Part shown: one piece after another, positions 1 to 12,570 of the stretch
Layout of the letters: each line of letters begins with the position of its first letter
How positions within the stretch are numbered: the stretch's first letter is position 1
Source of the DNA: Symsagittifera roscoffensis
Lineage: Eukaryota; Xenacoelomorpha; Acoela; Convolutidae
Reading direction: 5' to 3'
Assembly: GCF_963678635.1 (NCBI RefSeq)
Contig: NC_087068.1
Coordinates: 9,494,027 to 9,558,026, forward strand
DNA: 64,000 nucleotides
Program-made: the position numbers and the translations under genes
The notes under the pieces: model-generated
Seen by the model: the letters and a program-made list of their open reading frames with translations, nothing else
Database searches by the model: none
Told to the model about the DNA's origin: nothing

Positions 1-1592
1 TAAACGAAGTATTGTTCTTACTCTATCAAGGGTGTTTATTCTCACGCAATCAACTGCAGATGATGTGCTACTCATGTTCAAAGGGTACACCAACTGACAG
101 CAACAAATGCACAAAATGTTTCAAAAAACATAGCATAAAATCACTATCATTATGATAGCTTTATTTATATCAATATTTAATTAGGCAAATTAGCAGGTTT
201 TTAATAACGTAGCACAGAACGCAGAAACTCCACTATTTGTAAGAAAAATATATGAAAAATATATGAACATTTTTCCTTTATTTTTCATATATTTTTCTTT
301 CAAATAGTTTCGATCTTCGGCCTTGAGATCAATAAAAATTAAGAACTATTTAGGTAATAATAGCTGAATAAATCAGAAAATCAATTAACAGAGTTATTCT
401 GATTCTTCAAGATTTTCATTAATATTCGGGAAATAACGAAAAAACACATTATTCGCTTAAAGAAGTGATTACATCAGAATATCATGGTTTTTCAGAAAAG
501 TTAAACTGGTCACCGGAGATGAAAAATAATCAAAACAACTTTAAAACTTGAGATTTAAAACTAAGTTTATCACTTGATGATGGATGAAAACATTTTTAGA
601 AACTTCAACGGAAGAATTATCTCAGTTTCTTGGTAGTTTTTGGCTGTTCTACCAAAAATCGTGATAGAAAAAATTCTATGTGATATATCCCTAAATGAGA
701 TTTCTATAGGGTGAGATATCCCTAAAAAAGTTCCATTTCAAAATTATCCAAAAGGCAAAAGTAATTTGTAAATTGATATGGATATCGAATTGGTTGCGAA
801 TTAGAATAAATAGTATCGACTGTTACCTTTCAACAGTGATGAGAGAATGTCGAAAAAAAATGTGATTAGTTCACTAGCACTGGCAGGTAACAACACAGTA
901 GAAACTTAGACTGCAAACGATCAACACCAACCTTTAAATTGGATACTACGCCGTATGACACTTCCCTTATTTAAAAATTTTGGTCTATTGGGTAAAATTA
1001 AACAATAAACAAAAACAAATTTCAAACCATTGCTCTCGGTCGTTTTTTGTCCGGTTCCTCGGGGTACCATGGCTCAAATCATTTCTCAGACTGACAAATG
1101 ACAGCTAGGCCCTCCCATTAAATTCTTTTAATATAAGAAAGAATTTGAAACAACTGCGCTTTTACACGATTTTTTTGAGACAAAAATTTTCTTAGCATGA
1201 AAAGAAACTTGACAACTTTTTAATTTTGAGGCTAAATTTTTGTCTAAGTTTACCAAAATATAAGAAGGAACTTGAATATGTATTATGCTTCTACACGAAA
1301 ATTTTTGCAAAACGTTTAATAAGTTTATTAATTCTGAGTTAGATTTTGTTTGCTGCCGAGTAATTTTTTTTCTTTTAAGGTTGAAGGAAAATTATGTGTG
1401 GCCATACTAAGAGAAAAATTGTCAAGAAAAATTTTTAAGGGTTTTTTGGGCATCTAGCCAGTCAGGTCAGCGTCCCACCCTCCTTACCTTGGCATGATTT
1501 TTGCGTAATTTTAGTCTTAATATGCGCACAATCCCGCAATTTTGAATGGATGGCAGGGCGGATGGTAGGGCGGACAATTTTTGGATACTTCC
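1..1592. other. AT-rich noncoding stretch
   Basis: No convincing gene or exon is visible on either strand. The sequence is AT-rich with short homopolymer runs. Around 1450-1560 there is a locally GC-richer patch with repeated GGCAGGGCGGATGG-type phrases, which looks like eroded transposon sequence. Nothing else is supported. Confidence 0.5.
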
Positions 1593-2349
1593 TAGTCGGA
1601 TGCTCCTCTATTTGGCCCTAAGGGGCCCACAGAGCATCCCACAAAATCTGCAAAAAAAAACTTTTTAAAAATTTCTTTTGACTTTTTTCAGCTTTTTTTT
1701 CGTATTAGCTTCAGCAATTTCATTATTTTTCACAACAAATCATAAAGACTTGCGGCAGCTTACAATGAATGCTAGTAGTTCAAGCTTTCCATCTGGTTAT
1801 ATATGACCTAAACTAAAGAAGCTAATGTAAGACATCTGAATTAAAATTTCTTTTTTCTAACACAAAATTTCGGTTAAACGACCAAATAAGAAAGTTATAA
1901 AGGCAAAAAAACTCCAAAAAAAAGAAGTTTTCAGCGTTTTTGCCTCGTTAGCTGACATATTTACCAACGGGAAACTCGTTTTTGATATCAGAATCCATTA
2001 TTTTCAACTTACAAAATTTTTCATTTTTCGACTCTCAGATGACCCTCTTAAAAAGTGAAATTTTATGCTTTCGCGAAAGCAAAACAAAATATGCCGAACA
2101 GTTTAAAGCATCATACAACATTTCTTAGGCACTAATAGAAAGTTCTTCTTGACCAACGCCAAAAAATTTACTGATTTAGAGAAAAATGAAAAATTCACTT
2201 TTTGGGGTCGTTGGGAAAAGAGCAAAAATCACCAAAACCCATCTCAGAAATAAAACCACCAAAAAGTGGCATAAACAAACTGCAATTATTTCCCGGGTCT
2301 AGGGAAAAAATTAGGGAATTCTAGCGGGTAGTATTTGAGCATCCGACTA
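1593..2349. mobile_element. Possible small DNA transposon relic with 13-bp inverted ends
   Basis: TAGTCGGATGCTC at 1593-1605 is the exact reverse complement of GAGCATCCGACTA at 2337-2349. The 0.75 kb between them is AT-rich and noncoding. This would fit a nonautonomous DNA transposon. The inverted ends are short and I found no clear target duplication, so the call is tentative. Confidence 0.3.
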
Positions 2350-2465
2350 ATTTTTTTTTTAAAAAAAGTAGGAACGTTCAACTGGCCAAATGTCAAATGT
2401 TCCGAGGGGGGCCCTACCCCCTCTCAGTGGGTTTATATAGCGTCGTAGGCACGCGCCCATCCAGA

Positions 2466-4196
2466 ACATTTCTCCAACCAGTTCCGATTGAAGAGCCAAA
2501 AAACACATCTAGAAATCGACATTAGTTTATCTGGCTGTACCGTTTTAGTTAGTTTGGCTCATTCAATCTCAATATTATAGCTTTGAATACGAATTAGTTT
2601 CACAGAAAATTGCAAGGCTACGTTGTGCGTGAAGTTTTTCTTTTTCAGTTCTTTAGTTGCAAAAAAGAAATTCTATCTTTTTGTCAGGTGACTGTAAAGG
2701 CTCATAACAAAAGTTTAGCATTGAAAATCTGTCTATTATTTTTTGCCCATCAGGGATAATAAAAGAAGTAGCCTCTTAGAATAAAGCCAAAGATCAATTT
2801 CTCTGAATTAATCTTGATTCCGGTGGAATATCAGAGTCGGAACGTGATGTATGTTTTCAATTTCTCATGTTCCTTGACCAGTTTCTTGCTTCTTCGAATA
2901 GGTCACCAGATGAACGATTTTAAGCGCATATCATACTATAGCTGTTCAAATCATGAAGCAAAAATAAAAATAAAAGAGCAACCTTCTTTCCTTTTACCCT
3001 TCTTTGTGTTATAAACTATTTTTGTCTTTTTACGCATTATTTTCTTAATCTCAGAAACGCGGTGTTCAGTTCTCATTGTGATGAAGTTTTTGTCATTCTT
3101 TTAATTTTTCAGACTCCGAAGGTTCAAAAAAAGATTTTGATTCTAAAAAATCTATTTTTCCAAATGGCGATAAGTGTTTAGCATTGTATATCATTAAGTT
3201 GGTGATAACTTCTGATAAAACTTTGAATTTTGAATTTGAAACACTTATGTATATAAACGAATGAGAAACTTATGAAACAATTTGTTCAAAAAAAAGATCA
3301 TATTCCTCACATAAATGATATCAAAAATGATATCAAACAATGATATCAACAATTTATCATAAAGGGCAATTAATATTAACTCGCATTGATGTTACGATCC
3401 CTCAAACCCTCCCTTGCTAGTTCTATCTCCAGTTCTATCATTGCTCACTCCACTACACGCTCAGAGATGCATCTCATTTCCGATGTAGTCTCAGGTGAAT
3501 AAAAACGTTACTTTTCTAGTTTATTAATTGCGCGTACACTCGTTTCTATGTAAGATCAAATTTCAGTTCAATTAATATTTTAGGTTCACTTCAATTAATA
3601 AGGTTAACACTTTTGACTCCTTTAAAAGAGTTTTTAGCAATCTGAAATCAAACAAAACTTCATTTCAAAGGGTTGAAATCTTTTTCAGTTTTTTTTGCTG
3701 AGGCGGATCTAGATTTTCCTGATGATCTATAAAAACTGTATTTTGTCAAAATTTACTGCGCCGCATGCTATCTCTGGTTAGTTTATGGAAGCTTTTGACC
3801 AAAAATCGCATTTTTGGCGTGTGCTCCCCCTTAAAATTTAGTATATAATAGCGCATTTAGAAAAAACTTAGGGTCGGTGTGTGAAAATGGGTGTCTTAAA
3901 CCAGTTCCAAAAGGCGTACGCCTCCACCCCTTAAACCGGTTCCTGTATTTAAGCGCGGCGAGGATCATCTAGCTTCAAAGTTTATTTAGTTTCTAATTGT
4001 TCTAAGCTGACGTTATTAATGATTTTATATTATCTCATACGCCTAAATGAGTTCAAAATCATAAACTATTTGAATTCTTAAGCATCCACCGGCGCCATTT
4101 CAAGCCATACTTTCTTGGTCGGTCTCCCAAAAAGGAACCAATGGAAACTTCCGAGGACTTGACGCGACTAGTCCGCCAATCTCATCTACCAGCTCC
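2466..4196. repeat. Tandem duplication, unit 1 (1731 bp)
   Basis: The unit begins ACATTTCTCCAACCAG and ends CATCTACCAGCTCC. It is followed directly, without a spacer, by a near-identical second unit offset by 1731 bp. Both units contain the same 66-codon open frame (2814-3014 and 4545-4745); it has no recognisable motif and I treat it as noncoding. The distal part (about 3700-3960) resembles the hAT-type nonautonomous element at 7082-7426: both share GGCGGATCTA at one end and a GGCGTACGCC stretch near the other. Confidence 0.85.
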
Positions 4197-5936
4197 ACAT
4201 TTCTCCAACCAGTTCCGATTGAAGAGCCAAAAAACACATCTAGAAATCGACATTAGTTTATCTGGCTGTACCGTTTTAGTTAGTTTGGCTCATTCAATCT
4301 CAATATTATAGCTTTGAATACGAATTAGTTTCACAGAAAATTGCAAGGCTACGTTGTGCGTGAAGTTTTTCTTTTTCAGTTCTTTAGTTGCAAAAAAGAA
4401 ATTCTATCTTTTTGTCAGGTGACTGTAAAGGCTCATAACAAAAGTTTAGCATTGAAAATCTGTCTATTATTTTTTGCCCATCAGGGATAATAAAAGAAGT
4501 AGCCTCTTAGAATAAAGCCAAAGATCAATTTCTCTGAATTAATCTTGATTCCGGTGGAATATCAGAGTCGGAACGTGATGTATGTTTTCAATTTCTCATG
4601 TTCCTTGACCAGTTTCTTGCTTCTTCGAATAGGTCACCAGCTGAACGATTTTAAGCGCATATCATACTATAGCTGTTCAAATCATGAAGCAAAAATAAAA
4701 ATAAAAGAGCAACCTTCTTTCCTTTTACCCTTCTTTGTGTTATAAACTATTTTTGTCTTTTTACGCATTATTTTCTTAATCTCAGAAACGCCGTGTTCAG
4801 TTCTCATTGTGATGAAGTTTTTGTCATTCTTTTAATTTTTCAGACTCCGAAGGTTCAAAAAAAGATTTTGATTCTAAAAAATCTATTTTTCCAAATGGCG
4901 ATAAGTGTTTAGCATTGTATATCATTAAGTTGGTGATAACTTCTGATAAAACTTTGAATTTTGAATTTGAAACACTTATGTATATAAACGAATGAGAAAC
5001 TTATGAAACAATCACCACATTTTTTCAAAATTTGTTCAAAAAAAAGATCATATTCCTCACATAAATGATATCAAAAATGATATCAAACAATGATATCAAC
5101 AATTTATCATAAAGAGCAATTAATATTAACTCGCATTGATGTTACGATCCCTCAAACCCTCCCTTGCTAGTTCTATCTCCAGTTCTATCATTGCACACTC
5201 CGCTACACGCTCAGAGATGCATCTCATTTCCGATATATTCTCAGGTTAATAAAAACCTTACTTTTCTAGTTTATTAATTGCGCGTACACTCGTTTCTATG
5301 TAAGATCAAATTTCAGTTCAATTAATTTTTTAGGTTCACTTCAATTAATAAGGTTAACACTTTTGACTCCTTTAAAAGAGTTTTTAGCAATCTGAAATCA
5401 AACAAAACTTCATTTCAAAGGGTTGAAATCTTATTCAGTTTTTTTTTGCTGAGGCGGATCTAGATTTTCCTGAAGAGCCGTCGGATGAGCTATAAAAACT
5501 GTATTTTGTCAAAGTTTAATGCACCGCATGCTAGCTCTCTGGTTAGTTTATGGAAGCTTTTGACCAAAAAGTCACATTTGTGGCGTTGTGCTCCCCCTTA
5601 AAAATTAGTATGTAATGGCGCCTTTAGAAAAATTTTAGGGTCGGTGTGTGAAAATGGGTGTCTTAAACCAGTTCCAAAACGCGTACGCCTCCACCCTTTA
5701 AATCGGTTCCTGTATTTTAGCGAGGCGAGGCCTATCTAGCTTCAAAGTTTATTTAGTTTCTAATTGTTCTAAGCTGACGTTATTAATGATTTTATATTAA
5801 CTCATACGCCTAAATGAGTTCAAAATAATAAACTATTTGATTTCTTAAATACCGGCGCCATTTCAAGTCATACTTTCTTGGTCGGTCTCCAAAAAGGAAC
5901 CAATGGACTAGTCCGCCAATCTCATCTACCAGCTCC
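4197..5936. repeat. Tandem duplication, unit 2 (1740 bp)
   Basis: Second copy of the preceding unit. It differs by scattered substitutions and small indels: an extra ~18 bases near 5012-5030, extra bases near 5475, and a missing segment near 5900 where unit 1 has GAGGACTTGACGCGACTAG. The junction sequence CATCTACCAGCTCC closes both units, as expected from tandem duplication by unequal exchange. The two copies abut with no internal region, so they are not an LTR pair. Confidence 0.85.
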
Positions 5937-7081
5937 ATGTGGCGAGATGGTCACCCGAAAACTAACCAGGTTAATTTAAACTACTCGTTCGATAATCAAT
6001 AGTTTGTTTTACTCAATCATTGTTTTTTTTCTGCTTTTCTCTCAAATTTGTATGACTATTAGTGCGTAATTTTAAATTGTTTTTATGACTCATATTTATT
6101 CAGCAAACTAAAAGCCTTTTTTTGCAAACTAAAACTTCATTAAGTTAAGCAAACTGAAAAAACTTTTAAAATCACCCGCGTTTTTCTTTAGAGTGAGATG
6201 GGGTTTCTAGGCGGGCACAGAAAAATTATTAAAACGAAAAGTAATTCGGATTTGCGACCCGAGGTGTATAAATTAACTTTTCACCAGGCCACTGTGTGTA
6301 TCAGCCGTCTAAATGGGGAAACCGAGTTGATTTCCTGTGACGAGGACAGTCGTGATGATCACCACGTGTGTTCTCATACTCTAACAGGCTACTCGGATTT
6401 GTTCCCGTACTGAAATGAAAGAGGGATACTGATTACGGACACGGATACTTTTGATGCAATTTAACTTCCTGCATATTGTCTTACTGCTGTTCCTTCTACT
6501 GGTTTTAACCTTGTCTGATTTTGATAGAATTTCGTTTCTCAAATGAAAATCAAAATGAAGCTAAAGTTATTTAGAATCATCCTGAGAACTTATTGTCGGA
6601 ACAAATAGAACAAATCTTCCTGAATATTAATGTTTTCCTAGATATATTCTCTAACTAGATTCCCAGATAAATCTTTTTCTTAAATATTGCCCAAAAGTAT
6701 GACAACTTTTGACTGCTATTTTAAATTCTGTTTCCGAATTGGTTTCAGGTTTCAAAATGGTTTCAAATAACCTAAATATGAAAAATCAGCATTTAACTGC
6801 AAAGTGAGGTGGCCTCTGTTTGTGCTATTTCATTTAGAAGTTTTTCTTCTATCATTAACTGCTCTCAACGTAAACTTGAAATTAAGTTTGAGTTCTGCAT
6901 CAAAATTTAAGAGAATTAATTGCCAGTCGCAACAACAAAATAAGCCAGAATATATAATCACTCCCAGTACAAATTTTGAGTTTCACTTATTGAATTTTTA
7001 TTAAATCAATTATCCATTACGGTAAAATACAGGTCTAATATGGCATAAAATAGTTCTGTATTCGATTTCTATACTTCAGGC
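5937..7081. other. Intergenic; one weak open frame
   Basis: Mostly AT-rich noncoding DNA. A GC-richer open frame with an ATG (6198-6413, plus strand, 71 codons) stands out in composition, but it has no recognisable domain and no good splice signals. I record it only as a possible exon. Another 66-codon frame at 6804-7004 looks like chance. Confidence 0.35.
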
Positions 7082-7426
7082 CAGGGGCGGATCTAAGATT
7101 TTCTCGAGGGGGCGGATTTTCCAAAAATTATCAAAAATTTTGTCGACCTTTGTTTTAGGTCGACCAAATTGATTTTCTGAGCTCTCCCAAAGTACTAAAG
7201 GCCCTGTTTTGGCCAAATTTTCTGAGCCACAGGCAAATGTTTGAAATAGCATTTTTTGGCGCGTGCTACTCCTTCAAAATTAATATACGTTGGCGCCAAC
7301 GGTCCGCCATAGTCCGTCAGCCAAAAATGGATATCTCAAAATAGCACAAAAGGGGACCCTCTGGGTCGGCAGGGGGTCGAATTCCCGAGGAAAAGGGGCG
7401 TACGCCCCCCTCCAAATCCGCCCCTG
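7082..7426. mobile_element. hAT-type nonautonomous element (MITE) with 8-bp TSD
   Basis: The ends are inverted: CAGGGGCGGA at 7082-7091 and TCCGCCCCTG at 7417-7426. The flanks are CTTCAGGC (7074-7081) and CTTCAAGC (7427-7434), a 7/8 match to an 8-bp target duplication, the hAT length. The element is 345 bp with no transposase. Related diverged copies lie inside each 1.73-kb tandem unit and at about 11200-11335. It sits just past the stop codon of the glycosyltransferase gene, so it could lie in its 3' untranslated region. Confidence 0.8.
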
Positions 7427-7573
7427 CTTCAAGCAAGGCGTGCACAAAACTTTTTGACATTGTGGTGTGGGATGTTTTGTTGAAGTCAGCTTTTGCTATC
7501 GAGCTCGGTAAAATGACTATTAAATTAATCATTGAACAATTGAATTTTAAACTGCTATGCTGCCCATTTGTCT

Positions 7574-7705
7574 TCATGGTTTTTCTCCTCTGAAACCATT
7601 TTTTCCGAGGTTTTCGCAGCTGATGACGAAGTTGGAGTGGTTCTCTACTGTGATTGGACAATACTTTCGGGCTACTTGTGCAACATGGTGGTCAGACGTT
7701 TTCAC
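7574..7705 (-). CDS. Glycosyltransferase exon 7 (C-terminus)
   Basis: Acceptor TTTTATAG precedes GTGAAAACG. The exon encodes 43 residues and a TGA stop at 7574-7576. VAQVARKYCPIT is a strong match to the conserved C-terminal ARxYCP motif of alpha-1,4-glycosyltransferases. The remaining tail is short and not conserved. Confidence 0.8.
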   Translation of the reverse strand: MKTSDHHVAQVARKYCPITVENHSNFVISCENLGKNGFRGEKP

Positions 7706-7708
7706 CTA

Positions 7709-9369
7709 TAAAACAAAGAGTTGACTCAACATAATTGGTTACTGGGTATAAAAAATTTCTGCTAATACCTAATTATAAATTATACAAGATTATGTTTCCC
7801 AACCACAACATTTCTTTCTCAATAAAATCTCAAGTTAAGAGGTTTGTAGAAATCATTCTCATAATACACCGTCTTACTGACAAAACAATTTAGTTTAACG
7901 ATTTAGTCTAAAATAAAAACTTATTTCTTTTTCCCTGGTATCACTCGATCTGAAAAATATTGGATGTGTTTGAATATAATTGTGAGTGATCTTACCGTTA
8001 AAACTTGTATCGTAGTAATTTATATTACATTAACAGCAATCTACTAAGGAAAACATACATCTTGAGCGCTGTGAAGAGTTACTTGCTTGAAATCCCATTT
8101 TAAAAAAAAATCAGCAAGCATCAGAACAAACTACTAAATAATGACCTCTGTTACAAACCATTAGAAACAAATTATTTGTTTGGCTGACATTATGAAATTG
8201 GCAAATTTTCCCTCCTAAACGAAAATTGGTTTTTCAGAACAATAGAAAAAACTAAAACATAAACAAACATAACAAAGACAAGACTGCTCGTATATCAATG
8301 CGAAGCCCTGATTGTTCCAACTTCACTTTGAGGTCAATTAAAAAAAACTTGGCTGAAAAATGACGAAATATCCGAAAAAAAATTGAAAAAGCTATGTTTT
8401 CATTTTTTCTTCATTTTATCACCACACACGCTATGTTAAAAATAAAGATGGTGTTCGTATTGTTTTAATGAGACTAAATTGCTGGCCTCATTTTAATTTG
8501 GAACTCAATAATTTGCCGCTTGCGCGTGTTACAAGAACGCAGTTTATCGCGGGTTAATTATACTAATTAGCATTTTTCAAAATCCCGTAATTTTACGAAA
8601 AATGAGCAAAAACAAATTAAATTTTTAAAATTGACACTAAGATGATAATAATTTTCAGTAGTTGAAAAGTTTGTCAAAAACGCTTAGTTAAACAGCCGCA
8701 AATTGACTGAATAGGAAAAACCAACGCAAGTGCAAATGATCCTTACTTTCTTTGAAAAACGGAACAAAAACACGGATGAACTCAGCAAAGTTTGATACAC
8801 TTCAAACGGAGGCGGAGCAAAAAGCAGAATGGTATAAGAGCCGAATAAATAAAAAATCAGAAAAGCAGAAAAATGTCAACTTTTACAGATTTATACGGGC
8901 TAATTAAAAAAAACAATTAATTAATCGCACATAAAACTAAGAAAATGCATAAAAATGCATGAAATGAGTAATTTTATCATTTTTTAAACTGAGTTTATAA
9001 AAAAAATCTCGATTAAGTTATTCAAACTTTGCATAAAATAATGCTTTTTCGAAAATATTGAAAATTCTTAAAATATCTATTCTTCTGCTCTTGGACCCAT
9101 TCTGCTTAACGACTGGCCACTATTTCAAACAGAGGAGACAAATCGATTTTCAGATGCTCTGCTTGAGTTTCATTTGCGTTTGAATTTCTATGCTCATCTT
9201 GTTTGTGTGTTCTTTTGTCTTTTTCTTTTCATTTTACATGCTTTTTTGGAACTTGGTTTGGAGTTGTATTATTCGCAGGCCGAATTTTTCTATCGATTCA
9301 CGGATTCCCACATAGATGTATCCAGTTTTAGTCTTGAATAAAAAACGGGTCTATTAGCAAAAAAATGCT
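7709..9369. other. Intron 6, left part: AT-rich, one dispersed repeat
   Basis: No exon seen. At 8271-8320 lies, in reverse orientation, a copy of the dispersed motif also found at 20398-20449 and 26525-26573 (core GGGCTTCGGCCTGATACGAG in the 20.4-kb copy). The rest is AT-rich with frequent oligo-A. Confidence 0.5.
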
Positions 9370-9610
9370 GAAAATTGCCGGTGGAACCAATTCAGGAATT
9401 TGACACCGACGCAACCCAAAAGGCCCCCCTCTGTTTTTTTTCGAATTTTTTTTAAAAGGGCGCTATCGGCGCCTGTCTATTTGTAGTAGAGGTCCGAAAG
9501 TACTAGAGGTCTGAAAAATTTTGGGTGCCCCCATTCTGGTGTTCTAAAATCTTCCTCACTGGACATCACATTGCACTCTGGGCTGAACTTCCAAGGCTTG
9601 TGACTTCAAA

Positions 9611-10731
9611 ATGCTCAAGGCCTTCTTCACCAGTGGACCCAAGAAGTCACCACCCCCATCCAGAGATTCTACTCCCGAGCCTCGCAACCCTGTGTCACCA
9701 AGTTCTGATACGCCCATACCTGAACCTTCGAGGCTCCTAGAGCCACTGGAACCTTTGGCCACAATAAAAGAAGATTTTTTTTCACCGATTTGTTCTATAT
9801 CTCCGCTCTCTGTGCAAGCCGTGAAGTCTCCAGCTTGCATAGACATAGAAGTCTACAACTTCAACTCGCTGGAGATGGACCGTGGTGTTTACGTTTGCTT
9901 TTTTGGACATTCAAAACAGACCCCCACTGCAAAACTGGCCATTTGAAGTTGTCACGAAGGAGGAGGAAAGCTGACATCGAGGAGGAAAGCTGGCGGTTTT
10001 TCCGAAGTACAACTTGTCAACAAGCCTTTCCTGAAGTTTGCACGCTTGTCAAACTACTTGGATCCTCATAAGATGAAATCCTATCACAAAAAGACTTTGG
10101 AGAAAGTGCAGGCTTTCCTGGATTCATTCAAGCACCCAGAGCGGCACATCGATGTTTCCCTCGGCCAAGCGGTTGCCAAAGAAATGGAGAGAAACATGCA
10201 GTTTTTGGTGCCGACCATCAGTACAATTGTATTTAATACTCGACTTGGACTATTCTTCCGAGGCCACAGAGATGACAGAGTTCCCCTGATCCTAGCCTTG
10301 ACTGAGTCCACTGAGTCCATTGACATAAAGGACTTGCGTCTTCTCTTCCAGCAATGGCGGAATGGTGAAGGTAGTGGTTGCTATCAAAGGATCCATGCCG
10401 ACGCTATCAAAATTGGTGACGTCCAACTAGAGGGTCGGAGAGGCCGGCGTGCTACAGCTAAATGAGCCTACGATCGTTTCCGTCAGACTGTCTACCTGCC
10501 TTTCATCGACTTCGTGATGTTAGACTTGCAGGAAAGGTTCTTAGCGGCTGCCGCGTTTTGCTTCAAAATGTGCAAGCTCCTTCTTCGCGGTATTTCGGAC
10601 AAATATGCAAGCAACTGAAGAACATTTTGATGACTTGGTCGACCAGTATAAAAAGGTACTGCCGGATGGCGACTTTGGGAGCGAGTTCCAAGTCTGGAGG
10701 ATTAGAGCGAAATACCAAAAATTTTCACTGA
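9611..10731 (+). pseudogene. Decayed hAT transposase (ZMYM1 / DUF4371-type)
   Basis: GC-richer plus-strand coding remnant inside intron 6 of the glycosyltransferase gene. An ATG frame at 9611-9946 carries a FF-TSGPKKSPPPS-type N-terminus typical of hAT proteins. After frame breaks, the frame 10046-10465 contains FRGHRDD, the LRGHRDD signature of DUF4371 hAT proteins, preceded by a helix pattern with KEMERN. A further frameshift near 10465 leads to YLPFIDF and LQERF, the conserved helix before the hAT C-terminal dimerisation region. At least two frame disruptions and the missing rest of the C-terminus make it nonfunctional. Related nonautonomous elements are nearby. The C-rich sequence at 10895-10940 may be part of the element's end. 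Confidence 0.7.
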
Positions 10732-10739
10732 TGACCTAA

Positions 10740-11977
10740 AAATCTGTCAAAATATGGATGTAGATCGCTTGTCAAGTTTAGCTTTGATATATATTCACAA
10801 AGAAGTGGAAATAAAAGTTCATCATGTCATAGACAGATTTGCCTCAGAAAATTGCAGACTCACTTTTTATAACTTTGTTTAGGCTTTGTTGAGTTCCGCC
10901 CCTCCCCCCTCGCAAAAATCCTAGATTCGCGCCGGTCATAGGAGAAAATTAGACAAACAAAGAACGCCTTTTGGCTCGTAATTGAAAAAATAGACACAAA
11001 TGGACGGCAAGTTAGCGTAAGCAATTAACGTTTCACTTTTGCTCCAAATGATTTTTTACTGAAAATGAGTTTAACAGACTTAATCCAATTTAATAAATCT
11101 GATTTAAAAGTCGACATTTTATTACATTCTCGTTTTACTTATCTATTGATGGGCATTGGGAGCCCGTTTAAAAACTGAACCCATTCAACAGGTATTTCCG
11201 TCAGCCAAATTTAGGATCCGTCAGCCAAAAATGGATATCTCAAAATAATACAAAGGTGGATCTTTGGGTCGGCAGGGGTTCGAAACCCTGAAAGGGGGCA
11301 TCCGCCCTCATCACACTAAATCCGCTTTTGCCCATAATTCTTGATAATTTTATGTAGAAAGAGCTTACAAAATCAACACCTTGGAAAAATTTAATCAATT
11401 TTTTCTCTAGTAAAAACTTATCATAAAGTTTCGGCTAAATAAATTAGCTAAAAAGTACTTTATGGTTTTCTGTTATCATTGATTTAATTTTTAATTACCG
11501 AAAATTGAGAATTATCAAGCTTGGAATAAACCAAAAATCAAGCTTGTAACTTCAATCAATAATAGCAGAAGTTCATTAGAAATTTCTTACAACAGAAGTG
11601 AAATGAGTTAATTGTATCCAATGTGTTGATTTTGTAGCGCTCTCTCCTCATAAAATGATCAAGGTACTACGGGTCTAGTTAAAAATAGAGCCCAAACATG
11701 TACGCTTGTCATTCACCGGTATGTATTTAAACATCAGAATTGTAATCTCAAAAATTAGCATGGCTTCTGATTTTTATTTGTACGAGAAACAAAATTGTAT
11801 TAAGATAAAAAAAACATGGCCGTTTATTTGATCATCAGTTCTTCATTTGTTCATCCCTTGCTCCTCTGTTTCAAACACCCCCTGTTTTAAAAGCTACTCC
11901 AATTTCTAAAAGAATGACTGCTTGAACTTGGCCTTTTTCTTTATGAAATTATTTGAAATTATTTATGAAAACTATAC
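10740..11977. other. Intron 6, right part with hAT-type fragment
   Basis: No exon. The segment 11205-11335 is homologous to the right half of the MITE at 7082-7426: both contain CAGCCAAAAATGGATATCTC followed by a GGGTCGGCAGGGG stretch. It is a diverged, truncated copy. The rest is AT-rich noncoding sequence. Confidence 0.6.
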
Positions 11978-12105
11978 CTGTAAATCAGTGTCTTTGTTTT
12001 TGTGGTTGAGACAGAGGAACGATCTGGCGTAGTGGTAGAATGTGCCACCAGCTTTCTCCGCCTGATCCAGACTCATTTCACGGCCGCTGTGGCCCAAAGC
12101 ACTGG
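11978..12105 (-). CDS. Glycosyltransferase exon 6
   Basis: Acceptor TTTTCAG and donor CAG|GTATAG flank a clearly GC-richer 128-nt exon. It enters in phase 1, which matches the single G left by exon 5, and leaves in phase 0. It encodes residues 277-320, ending LNHKNKDTDLQ. This occupies the place of the family segment ending in a W-N-K-type motif; here the position usually held by Trp is Leu. Confidence 0.75.
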
Positions 12106-12159
12106 CTGAAAACAATTGTCATTTGATCATTTTTTGTTAATTTTTAGAGGTTCTGAGAA

Positions 12160-12570
12160 TTTAATAATTATTACCCGGGTAGAGGTTTGCGAGTTATGTT
12201 TTGACCGACTCGACCAAAAATTGGTATGTTTTCACCGTCTTGACCCAAACTGCCTTTGTTTCGATTATATTCAACCGAGGAAAAACATTTCGACCGAATT
12301 GGATCGAGTAAAAATGTTTCGACTAATTTCGACCGAGGAAAAACGTTTCAGCTGAGATCGACTAGTTTTTTGGCCGAGAAGAGTTTCGGCAGAGAGAAAT
12401 AATTTCGAATGTGTTTCGACTGAGTTCGACCCAGGATTTTTCAACAAAAAGCGTTTCGACCGAGAAAAAAACCTTTGGGCTTTGTTTGAGTAGTCAATTG
12501 AGGAAAAACGGATGAGTTCGATTCAGGAGTTTTTTGATCGAGAAAAAAAGCATTTTGACAGTGTTTGACA
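12160..12570. repeat. Diverged minisatellite, TTTCGACCGAGGAAAAA-like unit
   Basis: About a dozen imperfect copies of a phrase like GTTTCGACCGAGGAAAAACG occur in this intron 5 segment. Unit spacing varies from about 15 to 40 bp and the units are eroded. The 79-codon open frame spanning its start is repeat-derived and not considered a gene. Confidence 0.55.

Noticed and set aside
2814-3014. 66-codon frame repeated in both tandem units
   Set aside because: Conserved only because the whole unit is duplicated; composition and lack of motifs argue against a gene.
2466-5936. LTR pair interpretation of the 1.73-kb repeats
   Set aside because: The units abut directly with no internal region, primer site or TG...CA ends.
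7317-7661. 114-codon minus frame
   Set aside because: It is a run-through of an out-of-frame part of exon 7 and the adjacent MITE.
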